Shown here: in pieces, positions 52,500-63,237 of the stretch
Layout of the letters: the number at the start of each line of letters is the position of its first letter
Position numbering within the stretch: the stretch's first letter is position 1
Source: Carposina sasakii
Lineage: Eukaryota; Arthropoda; Insecta; Lepidoptera; Carposinidae
Direction: 5' to 3'
Assembly: GCA_014607495.2 (NCBI GenBank)
Contig: CP053155.1
Span: 14,322,001-14,386,000, forward strand
DNA: 64,000 nucleotides
The notes under the pieces: generated by a model
Told to the model about the DNA's origin: nothing
Databases searched by the model: none
The model's input: the letters and a program-made list of their open reading frames with translations, nothing else
Made by a program: the position numbers and the translations under genes

Positions 52500-53462
52500 T
52501 AAGCATTGTAATTATAACTTAATTGAGAAATATAAGGGTTTTTAATTTATTTTATTTGACTTGTTTAATTAGGGAAGAGCACTATGTCAAAAAAAAACAC
52601 TATGATAATTGGGAATTGCAAAAATAAGGAACAAGATTTAGGTAGTTAATTGAAGAAATAGGGACCATTATCATTTTTCTATTCATCATCCTAAATTATT
52701 ACTAGCTATTCCCAATGAGGGTTTGCGTCAAGCAGGCAGCCATTGAAACAAATGCCAAATCCATAACTTCAAATGTAATGGGATAAGGGCAATCAGATGA
52801 TGATCCTAAATTATTCCTTTTATTAGCAGTGTTCAAAATAATCTCGAAAAATTACCGTCAAATACCCTAATATTTTATACTTTACAACCTAGAGGAGCCC
52901 AAGAGAAAATTTAATTTTAAGCTCAGTCCCTACAAGCCTCTTTCAGTTTACGTCAAAGATAATAGCATGAATAAACCAGCTACAAAAGATGTCTTATATT
53001 CAGGGTATAATGAAAGGAAAGAAGGTACAGTCACGAGCAATAAAATATAACACTGGTATGTTATATTACTATACATGTGTTATACATACATATAAGACTA
53101 TATGCATGCATATAATTTCAAATAAAAAAAGCTTTGTTTTTCAATGAATTTCTCCTGACATCAACAAACCCTTCGGTTACATCCCGTGTAACATCGCCAT
53201 AACTTTATATGCAGAAAAAAAGAAAGAAAAACCTTGAAATGTCTAGAATTCTTTATCAAACTGTGATCTACAAAACACTTATTACTGCATGTAATGTAAA
53301 CATGTACCAGAAAAAAAACATACACTATAGAAAAAAAAACAATAAACACAGTTTATATACATAGATACATACGCTGCATAAGAGCAATGATGTGATGTCA
53401 TTTCCATAAGAGCACAGATAAAAAATCATCTCTTGAACTCCATACTAAAAAAGGGTCCATAC
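52500..53462. other. AUP1 3' flanking and probable 3' UTR
   Basis: AT-rich, no gene recognised. Confidence 0.45.
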
Positions 53463-53716
53463 TCAAAACGTCAAACCGTGTTTCTCTATATACCTCTGTC
53501 TTGCTTCTGCAATCATCTGTTCCTTTTTCTCGTGGAAGCTCATTTGTCTTTCTTTGGCAGTTTTGGCGAAGGTGCCCGTGGGTGCAGGGATCACGTACTT
53601 GGGCTGTGATTGTGAAGTGCTAGGACCGGGTTCGTTCTCTGGTTCAACTTCGGGCGTGTATGGGACTAGGCCTTCTAGAAAGTTCGTTATTGTCACGTCT
53701 ACGCTGCGGGTTTTTG
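53463..53716 (-). CDS. AUP1: AUP1 exon 8 (CUE end, G2BR, stop)
   Basis: AKTRSVDVTITNFLEGLVPY to YIEKHGLTF and TGA. Acceptor ttccccag. Confidence 0.93.
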
Positions 53717-56700
53717 CTGGGGAAGAAAATAGAAAATTTAGTTTTCAATCATTTGGCAACATATAGCAGCCATTGTGAAGGTTTGGTGTTCAATTCGTGC
53801 GAGTTGCTAGTTGCAGGAACTGTGAAATCATATTAAAAAATATAGTGACTAGAAATCACCTACATTGACAGTTTGGCAGTTTTATACTATTCAATCAATC
53901 ACAGAACTAAGCTTCAAGGGTACGAGTAACAATTAAAAACATTATTCAATACCAGGCTACAGCTTAAAATTGGTTTCTGTCACCAACCAAAATCTTTGAA
54001 TAATTTGCTAAAATTGTTTGTTTCAGCTCATAATGACAACCGGACGCGAAATGTCTCTTTTTCAGAATGTTGGTCAAAAAGGTCACTAACCTAAATTCCA
54101 CTAGTCTCAAGAACAGACTTGGTAAAGCATTTTATAGATTAGTAGGCATCCCGTAAGAAAGTTTCGATATACAACCCCCAAGGGGTTGTAAAAAGGAGAT
54201 TAAGGCCACAGCTAGTGCCACACTAACTCACCGAGGTCCCGTAGTATGTCAGCTGTGGGCACAGAGGGCAGCACTTCCTTCACCTGCGCCGCGCGCTGAG
54301 CCAGCCCCGACCCCCCCGGACCCCCCAGTCCCCCCACGCCCCCCGGCGGACCCCCCGATCTACTCGCATGTATTGTTCTGGTTGATGATATCAAGCTTGA
54401 CCACGTCACCTCTGTGGTAGGGATCTAAGGATAAAAAAATAAGTAGGTTGTCAAATTATACAGGATGTAACAAAAAGGGTATGTTAAGCGAAAAGCTACG
54501 TAAATAGCCCACTGTAGAGAACCTATCCACAAAATTTGAGACTCGAAATCACATGTTTATTTTTCAAGATTGTATGAAAATTCCTGAGATATTTAAAAAT
54601 TCTCCATACTATCGGGAAAAATAAACATGTGATTTCGAGTCTCAAATTTTGTGGATAGATTCTCTACAGTGGGCTATTTACGTAGCTTTTCGCTTAACAT
54701 ACCCTTTTTGTTACGCCCTGTATAGTAGTCAAATTGAAACAAATCTATACCTACAGGATGTTTTGTCATTGTCACTCTTAACGAAGGGTACGTACTCTGT
54801 ACATGAAATAAAATAAGTTTAAACCAAAAAAATGCGGGGAAAAGAATGTAATTTTTTTTTAATATTTTTTATTTTTCATTGGGCAAAATTTGTAGTGTCC
54901 AGTGTTTATGCTAGTTTTATCATAGACAGATATTAATTATTTCTCATGAAAAAATCTCATTACGCGCGTCTATTTGCATGTATGCAGAAAAACGCAGTCT
55001 ATTTACACAACTTTAAACCCCAATCTCTTGGGAACCAGACACTTCCCAGGTATGCTTCCATGGAGAGAAATGATCGTGATGATAAGGAGATTCCGTAGTT
55101 TTCAGGAACGCTGACGACCAAAAATCATCCTGTATAATAAAAATGTAACGGATTGCTGTCCGTACATAGAAGATATATGAGAAAAAATATTATAGGACAC
55201 CTTTATTAACGCAATAAAGCGTTTGCGTTAATAAAGCGGTACAAACAGACAAAAATTCCAAGTCATTCTTTTGGGTACTGATGATGATGATCTCCGACCG
55301 TATTTCGGCCAAGGCGACCAATATCTACGGAGATTGGCCAGGTACGCAGGAGATATTATAGTGCACAAGTGTGTGCGCAAACACAGATGCACTCTCTATT
55401 CCGTTACTCTCATAGACCGATGGGACGGAAAGCCGACACGACCGGAGAGAGATCAGGCGCAGGACCAACGGTTTTACGTGCTTTCCGAGGCACGAGCTAA
55501 GTGACAATTTTGCAACATTAAAATCTGTACATGAAATAAATTCATTGGTACGAAAAAAAAAACAAAACAAAAACAGCACCCAACTCACGTCCAAATCCGC
55601 AGCAATAGCGGTCGCGATCCGCTCAGCGAACACCTCAGTACTGTCGTCGTGTCGCTCGAGCGGCGGCAGTAGGCGCAGCGAGAACACCGTGAGCGGTGCG
55701 GACAGGAACCAGGCCGCGTCGCGCCACGGCAGGCCGGCGCGAGCCCGAGACGATACCGATGTGAACAGACGCTCCACCGCTGTACGGAAACGGTACAGTA
55801 AACAGGGTTCGAAGTGATAATTATCACGATAATTATTATATTCTATAGGTACATATAATAAAAGTGTAACGGATCGCTGTCTGTACATGGAAGATCTTCT
55901 TCTTCTTCATCAGCCTATTGCAGTCCACTGCTGGACGTAGGCCTCCCCCAGGGCACGCCACAAGGCTACTGCCACAGGGGGGTTTTGCCCATAGTCACCA
56001 CGCTGGGCAGGCGGGTTGGTGACCGCAGTGTGATTTTAGGACTATGTTGTCAGTACGGAAGGCGCTGCTGCCTATCTCCCGGAAACCCTTAATCGCCTCG
56101 TACGATACCCACGGGCAGACATGGGGTGGTACGTATTCTACTCTGCCGGCACCACGCGGCATGATAGATATATGACAAAAAATATTATAGGAGACCTTTA
56201 TCAACGCAATAGTACCCAAAACGATGATTTTTGGAATTTTTGTCCGTTCATCGGTTTGTCTGTGCGTTTGTGCACGCTAATCTCAGAAACGGCTGAACCG
56301 ATTTTGATGCAGTTTTCAGGAATATAATGTAACAGGTCCCACTTAACATATAGGCAACTTTTTATCCCGCGAAAATGATTTTATCCCGGATAATTGTGAC
56401 ATTTTGTTTTTTCTGTAGTCCACGCGGACAGAGTCGCGGGCGTCCTCTAGTACCTTAATAATTATCATTGATAATTATAAAAATCAAACACTGAAATAAT
56501 CTAAGTTTATTTATGTGTATCCGAAGGTCATTTGCGTATCCAAACGCGCTAGACATCAAACTAAATAAAAAACCGGCCAAGTGCGAATCGGACTCGCGCA
56601 CCGAGGTGGGTTCCGTACAAATCTGTTTTATTATATGATGTAACTAAAAATTTACGGTTTTCGTAATTTTTCCTGTGCTATAACACATTGCTTCGTACCA

Positions 56701-59016
56701 AATTTCAACATTCTGAGTTCACGGGAAGTACCCTGTAAGTTTTGATTCCCTTGCGAGTATCTTCTTTTGATTGTGTTTAATTTCTTTATTTATAAAAATA
56801 TACGGTAATACAAATCCAGTGTAAATACTGTAAATGTTATCCTAGATAGTATTTTATGTTAACCTTGCATTACAGCAGTAGTTCCCAAAGTGGTCCAGGT
56901 GGACCCCCAGGGGTCCATAGGAGACTTGATGGGGTTCTGATCTACGTTGACGTAAAAAAAGGTGGTTTACAATGACTTCGTATGTGTTGTAGGCCTGCAG
57001 GGGATCCACCAGAACCAGTTAACTTTTGAAAGGGGTCTATGAGAAAAAAAGTTTGGGAACCCCTGCATTAAAGTGTCCTTGTGACTTTATTACTTTTGGA
57101 AGGAAGATAGACAGGGATTGACTGTACATGACACAACAATTTTCATACAAAGATCTATTGTAGGTACTTACTTATAGAAACAGGTTGTACTCTATTTCCG
57201 AGTGGGAAGGGCCAGTCAGTGAACTTGAGGAGTCCCATTCCATTGGTGGGGCCACCTTCAGGCTGTAATAGTATAGGCCTACTTGGTGTGTCCGCAAAAT
57301 GCTGCCTGAAAATTAATATTAATATCTGTGAAAAAACTTGTTCATTTCCTCATATTAATTATAAAAACCTTTTCAGTGTTTAAAAGAGTTTAGCTGTTGT
57401 ACTCGTATGTACTCACTTTTTGATAAATTGAGCCACGTTCCTTATGCCCAGTGTGGATGCAAAAAATGGTGGTACTTTCCACTTTCTTAGCTGCAACATA
57501 AAATGTACAATACATATATATATAATACTAGTGACCCACCCCGACTTCGCACGGGTTGCAGTGCTGATACTATACATATAAACCTTCCTCGTGAATCACT
57601 CTATGTATAAAAAAAAACCCCATCAAAATCCGTTCCCTAGTTTGAAAGATCTAAGCATACATAGGGACAGACAGACAGCGGCAAGTGACTTTGTTTTACA
57701 CACGTCTGTGTACCCAAAAATGGAATAGCAAGCATTGCAGAATTGCAAAAAATTGCATAATAATAGATGTGAAAGAATATTTAGGTATGAGTAATAAGGG
57801 GATTTCTTTGTCTGTGAAGGCTAAGTTGAAGAATAAATATGGAGGTAAATAGAATAAAAAGAATTTTTGACATACTTTACATATTTACTAGTAACTATAT
57901 ATTTGACAATCTTTAATACTTGTTAACACTAATCCCTAAACTATGAGATAAATTAAACCTTCTTACAGAATAAATAGGTGTTAAAAGTACTTACACTAAT
58001 AGTTCCAAGAGCATGAGAAGCTGCCAGTGAGTCCAGACACGACACATAGTTAGCTACCAGCACACTACAGCGCGGGTCTCTAGTACCCTTAACCTTTACA
58101 TACACACCTGCAAATAAATATAACATACCACTATTTTCTCCTAGTTTTCAAGATAAGGAAAAACTTGGAGGAAGATGTCATAGAAAGGGAGAAGTGGACA
58201 ATGGAGAAATATAAAAAAATAATAACAATAATATTAAAATAAATAAAACTTTCTCCTAGAAGAAACCATCCATAAATTTCACTGTTATCGATATATTATA
58301 TTAATTATGTCAACTATATTGCATGGTACATGGATATATATATACATATAAAGTAAATACACATTTACTTCACAATTTAGCCCTTGATTTGAACTCTTTC
58401 CTCTCTTATTAGGTTGTGAAAGAAACAAAAGTTTTGAAGCATGGCTTTACCAAATGTCCAACAAGCAAGTGTCGACAACATGTGCCTAACACCAGACTTG
58501 TTCGGAAGGATGATAGCAGCTATCCACAGTGTCATTGCCAGCAACAACCGAACTAGGAGCAAAATTATTCCAAGCGGAATATACAATAGGAGCTGAATAA
58601 CATTTTCACCATTAAATCTGAAAATAAACATGAACAGATATAGTCATAGAAGAATTGTGATAAAATAAGACATATACTACGATTTATTAGAAATAAAGTA
58701 CCTAAAGTAAGGTTATTCATATGACATATGATATTAGAAGGGTAAGTAGGTACCTACCTACCTTATTCGTTGACAAAATTTTGTACTAATACGAGTTTTG
58801 GAGGTCGCAGTCAATAGATTAATTTTTCAAATAGGATTACTTGCTAGATCATAACTTCATATTGGAGTAGCCATACTCTTTTTTAACATGCGTAAACGGT
58901 TTATAGCATTAGTTTTATTGTAACTTTCCCTTAGAACTTGTAAACAGAGAACACGTAGTCGAAACAAAAATATGTTACCTGTAGTTATTGGTTAGTTTAT
59001 CCGCCGTGAGAGCCAT
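53463..59016 (-). CDS. AUP1: AUP1, ER / lipid-droplet ubiquitin adaptor, complete (8 exons)
   Basis: Exons on the - strand: 59016-58979, 58617-58451, 58107-57995, 57490-57417, 57305-57172, 55779-55589, 54424-54232, 53716-53463 (stop TGA at 53463-53465). They total 1,164 nt, one frame, 387 residues, with GT-AG junctions throughout. Residues about 20-50 form the N-terminal hydrophobic hairpin that anchors AUP1 in the ER or lipid-droplet monolayer. Residues about 70-235 are a PlsC-like acyltransferase fold. A Gly/Pro-rich linker precedes a CUE domain at about 281-321 (VKEVLPSVPTADILRDLAKT). The C-terminus (FHEKKEQMIAEARQRYIEKH) matches the UBE2G2-binding region. Human AUP1 is 410 residues, so the length fits. 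In place of the NHX4D box the protein has N88-Y89-VSCL-D94, so the usual catalytic His is lost. Confidence 0.93.
54232..54424 (-). CDS. AUP1: AUP1 exon 7 (Gly-rich linker and CUE start)
   Basis: IPTTEVTWSS, then a GGPPGGVGGLGGPGG-type linker, then AAQVKEVLPSVPTADILRDL. Acceptor atccttag, donor gtgagt. Confidence 0.92.
54460..54721. mobile_element. MITE-1, full-length palindromic copy in AUP1 intron
   Basis: acaggatgtaacaaaaaggg at the left, ccctttttgttacgccctgt at the right. The arms are almost perfectly complementary, including the central 'aaatatctcagg' complement. Confidence 0.92.
54752..55136 (-). mobile_element. MITE-2, reverse copy in AUP1 intron
   Basis: Begins tacaggatgttttgtcattg and ends gacgaccaaaaatcatcctg, tata. 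The longest MITE-2 copy here. Confidence 0.75.
55135..55230 (+). mobile_element. Helitron-like 5' fragment
   Basis: 'taataaaaatgtaacggatt', 'gtccgtacatagaagatata', 'aaaatattataggacacctt', then a short duplicated 'gcgttaataaagc' run. Confidence 0.65.
55589..55779 (-). CDS. AUP1: AUP1 exon 6
   Basis: VERLFTSVSSRARAGLPWRD to AERIATAIAADLD. Acceptor ccgtacag, donor gtgagt. Confidence 0.92.
55841..56451 (+). mobile_element. Helitron-like copy interrupted by a SINE
   Basis: 'gtacatataataaaagtgta' to 'ctgtacatggaagat' (55895), then the inserted SINE, then 'agatatatgacaaaaaatat' (56166) to 'agtcgcgggcgtcctctagt' (56451). Confidence 0.8.
55896..56165 (-). mobile_element. RTE-tailed SINE inserted in a Helitron-like copy
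   Basis: From (ctt)n 'catcagcctattgcagtcca' to 'ctctgccggcaccacgcggc'. About 270 bp. 'agat' appears on both sides, a possible short target duplication. Confidence 0.8.
56568..56770 (+). repeat. 'aaaaccggccaagtgcgaatc' dispersed repeat
   Basis: Starts aaaccggccaagtgcgaatc, ggactcgcgcaccgagg, followed by ggttttcgtaatttttcctg and gcttcgtaccaaatttc. Common in Lepidoptera, from memory. Confidence 0.6.
56868..57073. mobile_element. hAT-type MITE, copy 3, in AUP1 intron
   Basis: Element 56876-57065 begins CAGTAGTTCCCAAAG and ends GTTTGGGAACCCCTG; 8-bp flanks cattacag and cattaaag (7 of 8). Confidence 0.85.
57172..57305 (-). CDS. AUP1: AUP1 exon 5
   Basis: QHFADTPSRPILLQPEGGPT, then NGMGLLKFTDWPFPLGN, the counterpart of the PEEEATNG and LLRFSSWPF segments of vertebrate AUP1. 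Confidence 0.93.
57417..57490 (-). CDS. AUP1: AUP1 exon 4
   Basis: LRKWKVPPFFASTLGIRNVA to FIK. Acceptor gttgcag, donor gtgagt. Confidence 0.9.
57528..57700 (-). mobile_element. Helitron-like copy, third subfamily, in AUP1 intron
   Basis: 'actagtgacccaccccgact', 'tatacatataaaccttcctc', 'aagatctaagcatacatagg', 'cagacagacagcggcaagtg'. Related to 34085-34340. Confidence 0.6.
57995..58107 (-). CDS. AUP1: AUP1 exon 3 (degenerate NHX4D)
   Basis: VYVKVKGTRDPRCSVLVANY to ALGTIS. Acceptor tttgcag, donor gtaagt. Contains NYVSCLD. Confidence 0.92.
58451..58617 (-). CDS. AUP1: AUP1 exon 2 (membrane hairpin)
   Basis: Completes RFNGENVIQLLLYIPLG and ends TLACWTFG at the strong donor gtaaag. Reading on past the donor gives a spurious 84-codon ORF. 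The hydrophobic run holds 'IILLLVRLLLAM'. Confidence 0.88.
58979..59016 (-). CDS. AUP1: AUP1 exon 1 (start codon)
   Basis: ATG at 59016-59014; MALTADKLTNNY plus two bases. Donor gtaaca. The start context is acaATGg. Confidence 0.85.
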
Positions 59017-59167
59017 TGTAATTAGTTCTACAGTAATTCCATAAGTTGTGAAACGTTTCTATTTCTCAAATAAATGTTTTATGACCTAATTTACTACGAA
59101 ATTGTATGGAAACTTAATAAAATAGGTAACTAAGTCAAAACGTCAAAACAGTGTTAGTGACTGAGCG
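59017..59167 (-). promoter_or_regulatory. AUP1 upstream region
   Basis: Short non-repetitive sequence between the AUP1 start codon and the hAT insertion. It presumably holds the 5' UTR and core promoter; no TATA box is obvious. Confidence 0.4.
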
Positions 59168-60527
59168 GAGCGGACTAGGGAGGTAACGATTTTTCGAGCC
59201 AAAAAAATCGATTTTTAAATTCATTTAGATTCATTGGATCGATACATAACCCTTTAAAATCGACATGTGATTTTTTTCTGTTATGATATAAACCATATAA
59301 TTAGTTGAAGGTGCCCATATCACAAGAGTGCTGCCGGTTAATTACCCAAAAACTCGCGAGATGGCTGTGTGTTTAGTCTCCTTCGCCTCGCTTCTCTTAA
59401 AAAAAAAAGTTACGTTTATATGTTTATAATCTTTGAGATTCGGCGGGAAAAGCTGGAAGGGTGCAGGTGTAATTTTCTTGTGAAAATCAAAAATTATTTG
59501 TAAATGACTTGCATGTGTCCGTAGAGTGATGTTTTCTTGTAGATAAGTTATATTATGATTACTTGTGATGTGAATCTAGTGCGTGTGCATCTAGTGCGTG
59601 TGCATGGTTTTATACGCAGGTAAGCCGAGTAAAACTTTAGCCGGATTACGATCTCTTCATGGGCGCATGTAAGTTGTTTCTGCAATAATTTTTTATTTTG
59701 ACTAACTTTACACTTGTTCTTGAGGATTTTCCCGACGTATCCATTCATCACCATCATCATTATCATCCTATAAATTCAGGAATCATTTACTAAAGAAAAT
59801 GGCTGTATGGGCTTAGTTCCTCTTGCCTTTCCTTCGGGATAAACTAAACAAAAAAAATATATAATCTTTGACTTTTTGTATATATGCTGTAATTGACATT
59901 GCGTCATTATTCATTCATTTGTTGTTTGATTGAGTTGCATAAACGAAGGTCCGTTGAACATTAAATATGATTTCCCAAACAATAAAAAACAAATGCCGAC
60001 CAAAGGAAAATTGGGAACTTACGGAAGATTTTCTGTGTAATCCAATAGCGTTTTCTATAGTCTTTAGTCCCCGGGGCACATAGCACACACATGAATAATT
60101 GGTGGTTTGTTAGAAATACATGAAAATTTAACTTATTTGCGGTTTTTTTACTGTTGCGTCCGCGTTGCCACCATTCGAACTGAACTTGAGCGGGCGTGCG
60201 GGCCCCGCGACAGTTGTCACAGAAAAAATAGATGGCCTAATTGGTTGAATAATGCTTTGGTCGGTTACCTAACAGATTGAGTGACTGTTAACAAATATAC
60301 TGTGACTAACGAAATAAATACAGATTTTTATGTAGTGTTTGTTGCGGAATAATAACTAATTAAGAGTTCGTAAGTAAAGCGCTCATTTTTACGTACATTG
60401 AAAAGCAAATTTCAAAAAAATCGACCTTTATACCTCGATTTTTTTGTGGATCGATTCATCAGGTCACGGTTCTAATCGATTTAAAAATCGATCTTTTTCG
60501 GAAAGAATCGGCGTCCCTAGAGCGGAC
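59168..60527. mobile_element. hAT-like element (1.34 kb) with perfect 8-bp target duplication
   Basis: Element 59176-60519 begins TAGGGAGGTAACGATTTTT and ends AAGAATCGGCGTCCCTA. The terminal and subterminal parts are complementary in pieces (aaaaaatcgatttttaaat and atttaaaaatcgat). GAGCGGAC flanks both sides (59168-59175, 60520-60527). No transposase ORF. A retroposon (59437-59859) is nested inside. Confidence 0.88.
59425..59871 (+). mobile_element. Retroposon 'E', copy A, nested in the hAT element
   Basis: Body 59437-59859 begins gattcggcgggaaaagctgg and ends ccttcgggataaactaaac plus an A-rich tail. Perfect 12-bp target duplication tataatctttga (59425-59436, 59860-59871). Confidence 0.85.
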
Positions 60528-60567
60528 TGAACGCTGACCAATAGACATTTCTTAGTCTATCCCAGCT

Positions 60568-60890
60568 ATCCCGAAAGAAAGGCAAGGAGAACTATGTCCA
60601 TACAGCCATTTTTTTCCACACACTACACAACACATTAACTTTGTCTTTAGTAAATGATATCAGAATTTATGATGGATGATAATGATGATGATGATGAATG
60701 GAAACGTCGGAAAAATCCTCAAGAACGAGTGTAAATTAGTCAAAATAAAAAAATTGCAGACACAAAATCAAAACTAAAATATTTATTTGCCAACCAAGGT
60801 ATACAATAGTTCTTATTATAAACAACTTACCTACATTAGCCCATGAAAAGAAAATTACACTCGCTCCCTTTTAGTTTTTCCCGCCGAATC
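60568..60890 (-). mobile_element. Retroposon 'E', diverged inverted copy
   Basis: Begins tatcccgaaagaaaggcaag and ends tttttcccgccgaatc. The middle holds aacgtcggaaaaatcctcaa. The segment at 60617-60645 (cacacactacacaacacatt) is a piece of the tRNA-derived SINE. Confidence 0.7.
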
Positions 60891-60984
60891 ATAGAAATAT
60901 GAAGGATACCAAATTCCTGCGGCGAATACGTTTTCTCTATAGTTTATCTTTTATTGGGTAATTTTTTTTTTCATTTTCTTTCAA

Positions 60985-61231
60985 CAGGTATGTTAAGCGA
61001 AGAGCTATGTAAATAGCCCACTAAAAAGAACCTACCCACAAAATTTCAAACTCGAAATCACATGTTCATTTTTCCAAATAGTATGGAGAATTCCGAAACA
61101 ACTGAGAAATGTCCATACAATCTTGAAAAATAAATATGTTATCTCGAGTCTCAAATTTTGGAATGAGGGTCTCTATAATGGGCTATTTACATAGCTTTTC
61201 GTTTAACATACCCTTTCTGTTACACCCTGTA
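60985..61231. mobile_element. MITE-1 copy, left tip missing
   Basis: 'ggtatgttaagcgaagagct' through 'acataccctttctgttacac', 'cctgt'. Confidence 0.85.
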
Positions 61232-61594
61232 TAATATCTTGATTAAGATAAATTTATAAGACACTTCTCCGTAATATAATCTACTAGTATATGGTTGATC
61301 ATTTCATCATTAAAACATTGTGCTGAGGGAGCTTTAAAATAAATAAATAAAATAAAAATTATTTATTTCAGACCGAAGAAGCTTTGTTTACCGAAATTTA
61401 GCTAGTGTATTTGCCAAAAACGTAATGTAAAAGAGATGGTAAAATTCGTTATCCGAGTTAATTGACCCGATAGTTCAGTTGGCAATCAAGCAAAAGCACG
61501 GTTTGCGAGATGTCATGATTTCAAATCTTACTCGGTGAAATTTTTTTCATTTTCTTAATAATATTTATTTTATTGGATAGTATATCACGAAAGC

Positions 61595-62124
61595 AAGCCG
61601 GGTACTCATAAGCGAGCTGTAACCGTAACATCTTATTCCTCTATGCCGTAACATGCGTGATACAGTACGAGGTTCTAGGGTGTACGCTTGTTACAGTTTA
61701 GACTCACGACATCGCTGGAACGCTTTCACCGACCGTACTCAATTTGCGAGCTGTACCTGTAACCAAACAGATACAGTAACGAGGTTCTAGTGTGTACGAG
61801 AAGGCCACTGACAAGCCGGATCTGCGCAGTGTCGTCCACGAGCGCACTGCGAGCGCCCTTTGTTCGCGACAAAAACCGACAATCGTCGGCTCGCTGCGAG
61901 TCGCTCGTGTAGCATTTGTTGCAGGCTCGCAAACCACATACACACTATGTTTTTGGTGACAGTAACGGTTACAGTTACATACATGAGTACGTTTTAAACG
62001 TCGGCTCGATGCAAACCGCACGCGTACCACTCGCAGATGGTTAGCGAACCACGTACACACTATGTTTTTTGGTTACACGGCATACAACGGTTACAGTTAC
62101 AGCTCGCTTATAAGTACCCGGCTT
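61595..62124. mobile_element. Inverted-repeat element with internal repeats (~530 bp)
   Basis: The left end aagccgggtactcataagcg, agctgtaaccgtaac is complementary to the right end acagctcgcttataagtacc, cggctt. Inside, 'acgaggttcta' with 'gtgtacg' and 'cacactatgttttttggt' blocks recur. Open frames up to 118 codons here are not protein-like. Confidence 0.75.
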
Positions 62125-62127
62125 AAG

Positions 62128-62250
62128 ACATGAAATCATAAGTTCATTTTTCCAGATAGTATTGGGAAATTCCGAAATATCCGAGGAATGTTCATACAAT
62201 TTTCGTATCTCAAATATTTTAGACAGATTCTCTATAACTGGCCAATTCAT
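62128..62250. mobile_element. MITE-1 internal fragment
   Basis: 'catgaaatcataagttcatt', 'ccagatagtattgggaaatt', 'gacagattctctataactgg'. Diverged, both ends missing. Confidence 0.6.
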
Positions 62251-62261
62251 GATTATCAATA

Positions 62262-62359
62262 TCATCTATCATAATTTCAGAAATCAATTACTTTAGACAA
62301 CGGCTGTATGCATAATTCCCCTTGCCTATCCTTCGGGATAAACTAAACAAAAAAACAAA
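62262..62359 (+). repeat. Retroposon 'E' 3'-end fragment
   Basis: 'tagacaacggctgtatgcat' and 'ccttcgggataaactaaaca'. Only the last ~90 nt of the family. Confidence 0.65.
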
Positions 62360-62368
62360 ACCATAGAG

Positions 62369-62801
62369 GAAACATATGTCAGATTCGGCGGGAAAAGCTG
62401 GAAGGGTGCAAGTGTTATTTTCTTGTGAAAATCTAAAATTATTTGTAAATGGCTTGCATGTGTCCGTAAAGTGATGTTTTCTGGTAGATAAGTTATATTT
62501 TGATTACTTGTGCTGTGAATCTAGTGCGTGTGCATGGTTTTATACGCAGGTAAGCCGAGTGAAACTTTAGCCGGATTACGATCTCTTCATGGGCGCATGT
62601 AAGTTGTTTCTGCAATAATTTTTCATTTTGACTAACTTTACACTTGTTCTTGAGGATTTTCCCGACGTTTCCATTCATCATCATCATTATCATCCATCAT
62701 TATGTTCAGAAATCATTTACTAAAGACAATGGCTGTATGGGCTTAGTTCCCCTTGCCTTTCCTTCGGGATAAAACTAAATAAAAAAAAGAAACATATGTC
62801 A
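62369..62801 (+). mobile_element. Retroposon 'E', copy B
   Basis: Body starts at 62382 (gattcggcgggaaaagctgg) and ends in an A-rich tail at 62788. Perfect 13-bp target duplication gaaacatatgtca (62369-62381, 62789-62801). Confidence 0.9.
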
Positions 62802-62806
62802 ATGTC

Positions 62807-63237
62807 ACAAAATGTCAAGATTCGGCGGGAAAAGCTGGAAGGGAGCGGGTGTAATTTTCTTGTGAAAATCAAAATTTATTTGTAAATGGCTTGCATGTGT
62901 CCGTAAAGTGATGTTTTTTTTGGTAAATAAGTAATATTTTGTTTACTTGTTATGTGAATCTAGTGCATGTGCATGGTTTTATATGCAGGTAAGCTGAGTA
63001 AAACTTTAGTCGGAATACGATCTCTTCATGGGCTCATGTAAGTTGTTTCTGCAATAATTTTTTATTTTGACTAACTTTACACTTGTTCTTGAGGATTTTC
63101 CCGACGTTTCCATTCATCACCATCATCATTATCATCCCATAAATTCAGAAACCATTTACTAAAGACAATGGTTGTATGGGCTTAGTTCCCCTTGCCTTTC
63201 CTTCGGGATAAACTAAACAAAAAAAACAAAATGTCAA
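62807..63237 (+). mobile_element. Retroposon 'E', copy C
   Basis: Body 62819-63225, same start and end. Perfect 12-bp target duplication acaaaatgtcaa (62807-62818, 63226-63237). Ends 189 bp before the trpml start codon. Confidence 0.9.

Noticed and set aside
55545..55827. Frames on both strands over AUP1 exon 6
   Set aside because: Shadows of the exon (55589-55779, - strand), whose translation matches AUP1 and whose phases fit both neighbours.
58377..58631. 84-codon frame as a stand-alone small membrane protein
   Set aside because: It is AUP1 exon 2 read through its donor (gtaaag at 58450) and back through its acceptor; the spliced frame is clearly better.
61456..61550. tRNA-like 'gatagttcagttggcaatca' as a tRNA gene
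   Set aside because: Box A-like text only; the B box is poor (gatttcaaatc) and no cloverleaf closes.
61704..62060. 118-codon - strand frame
   Set aside because: Lies inside an inverted-repeat element with internal repeats; the Arg/Ser-rich composition reflects repeat sequence.
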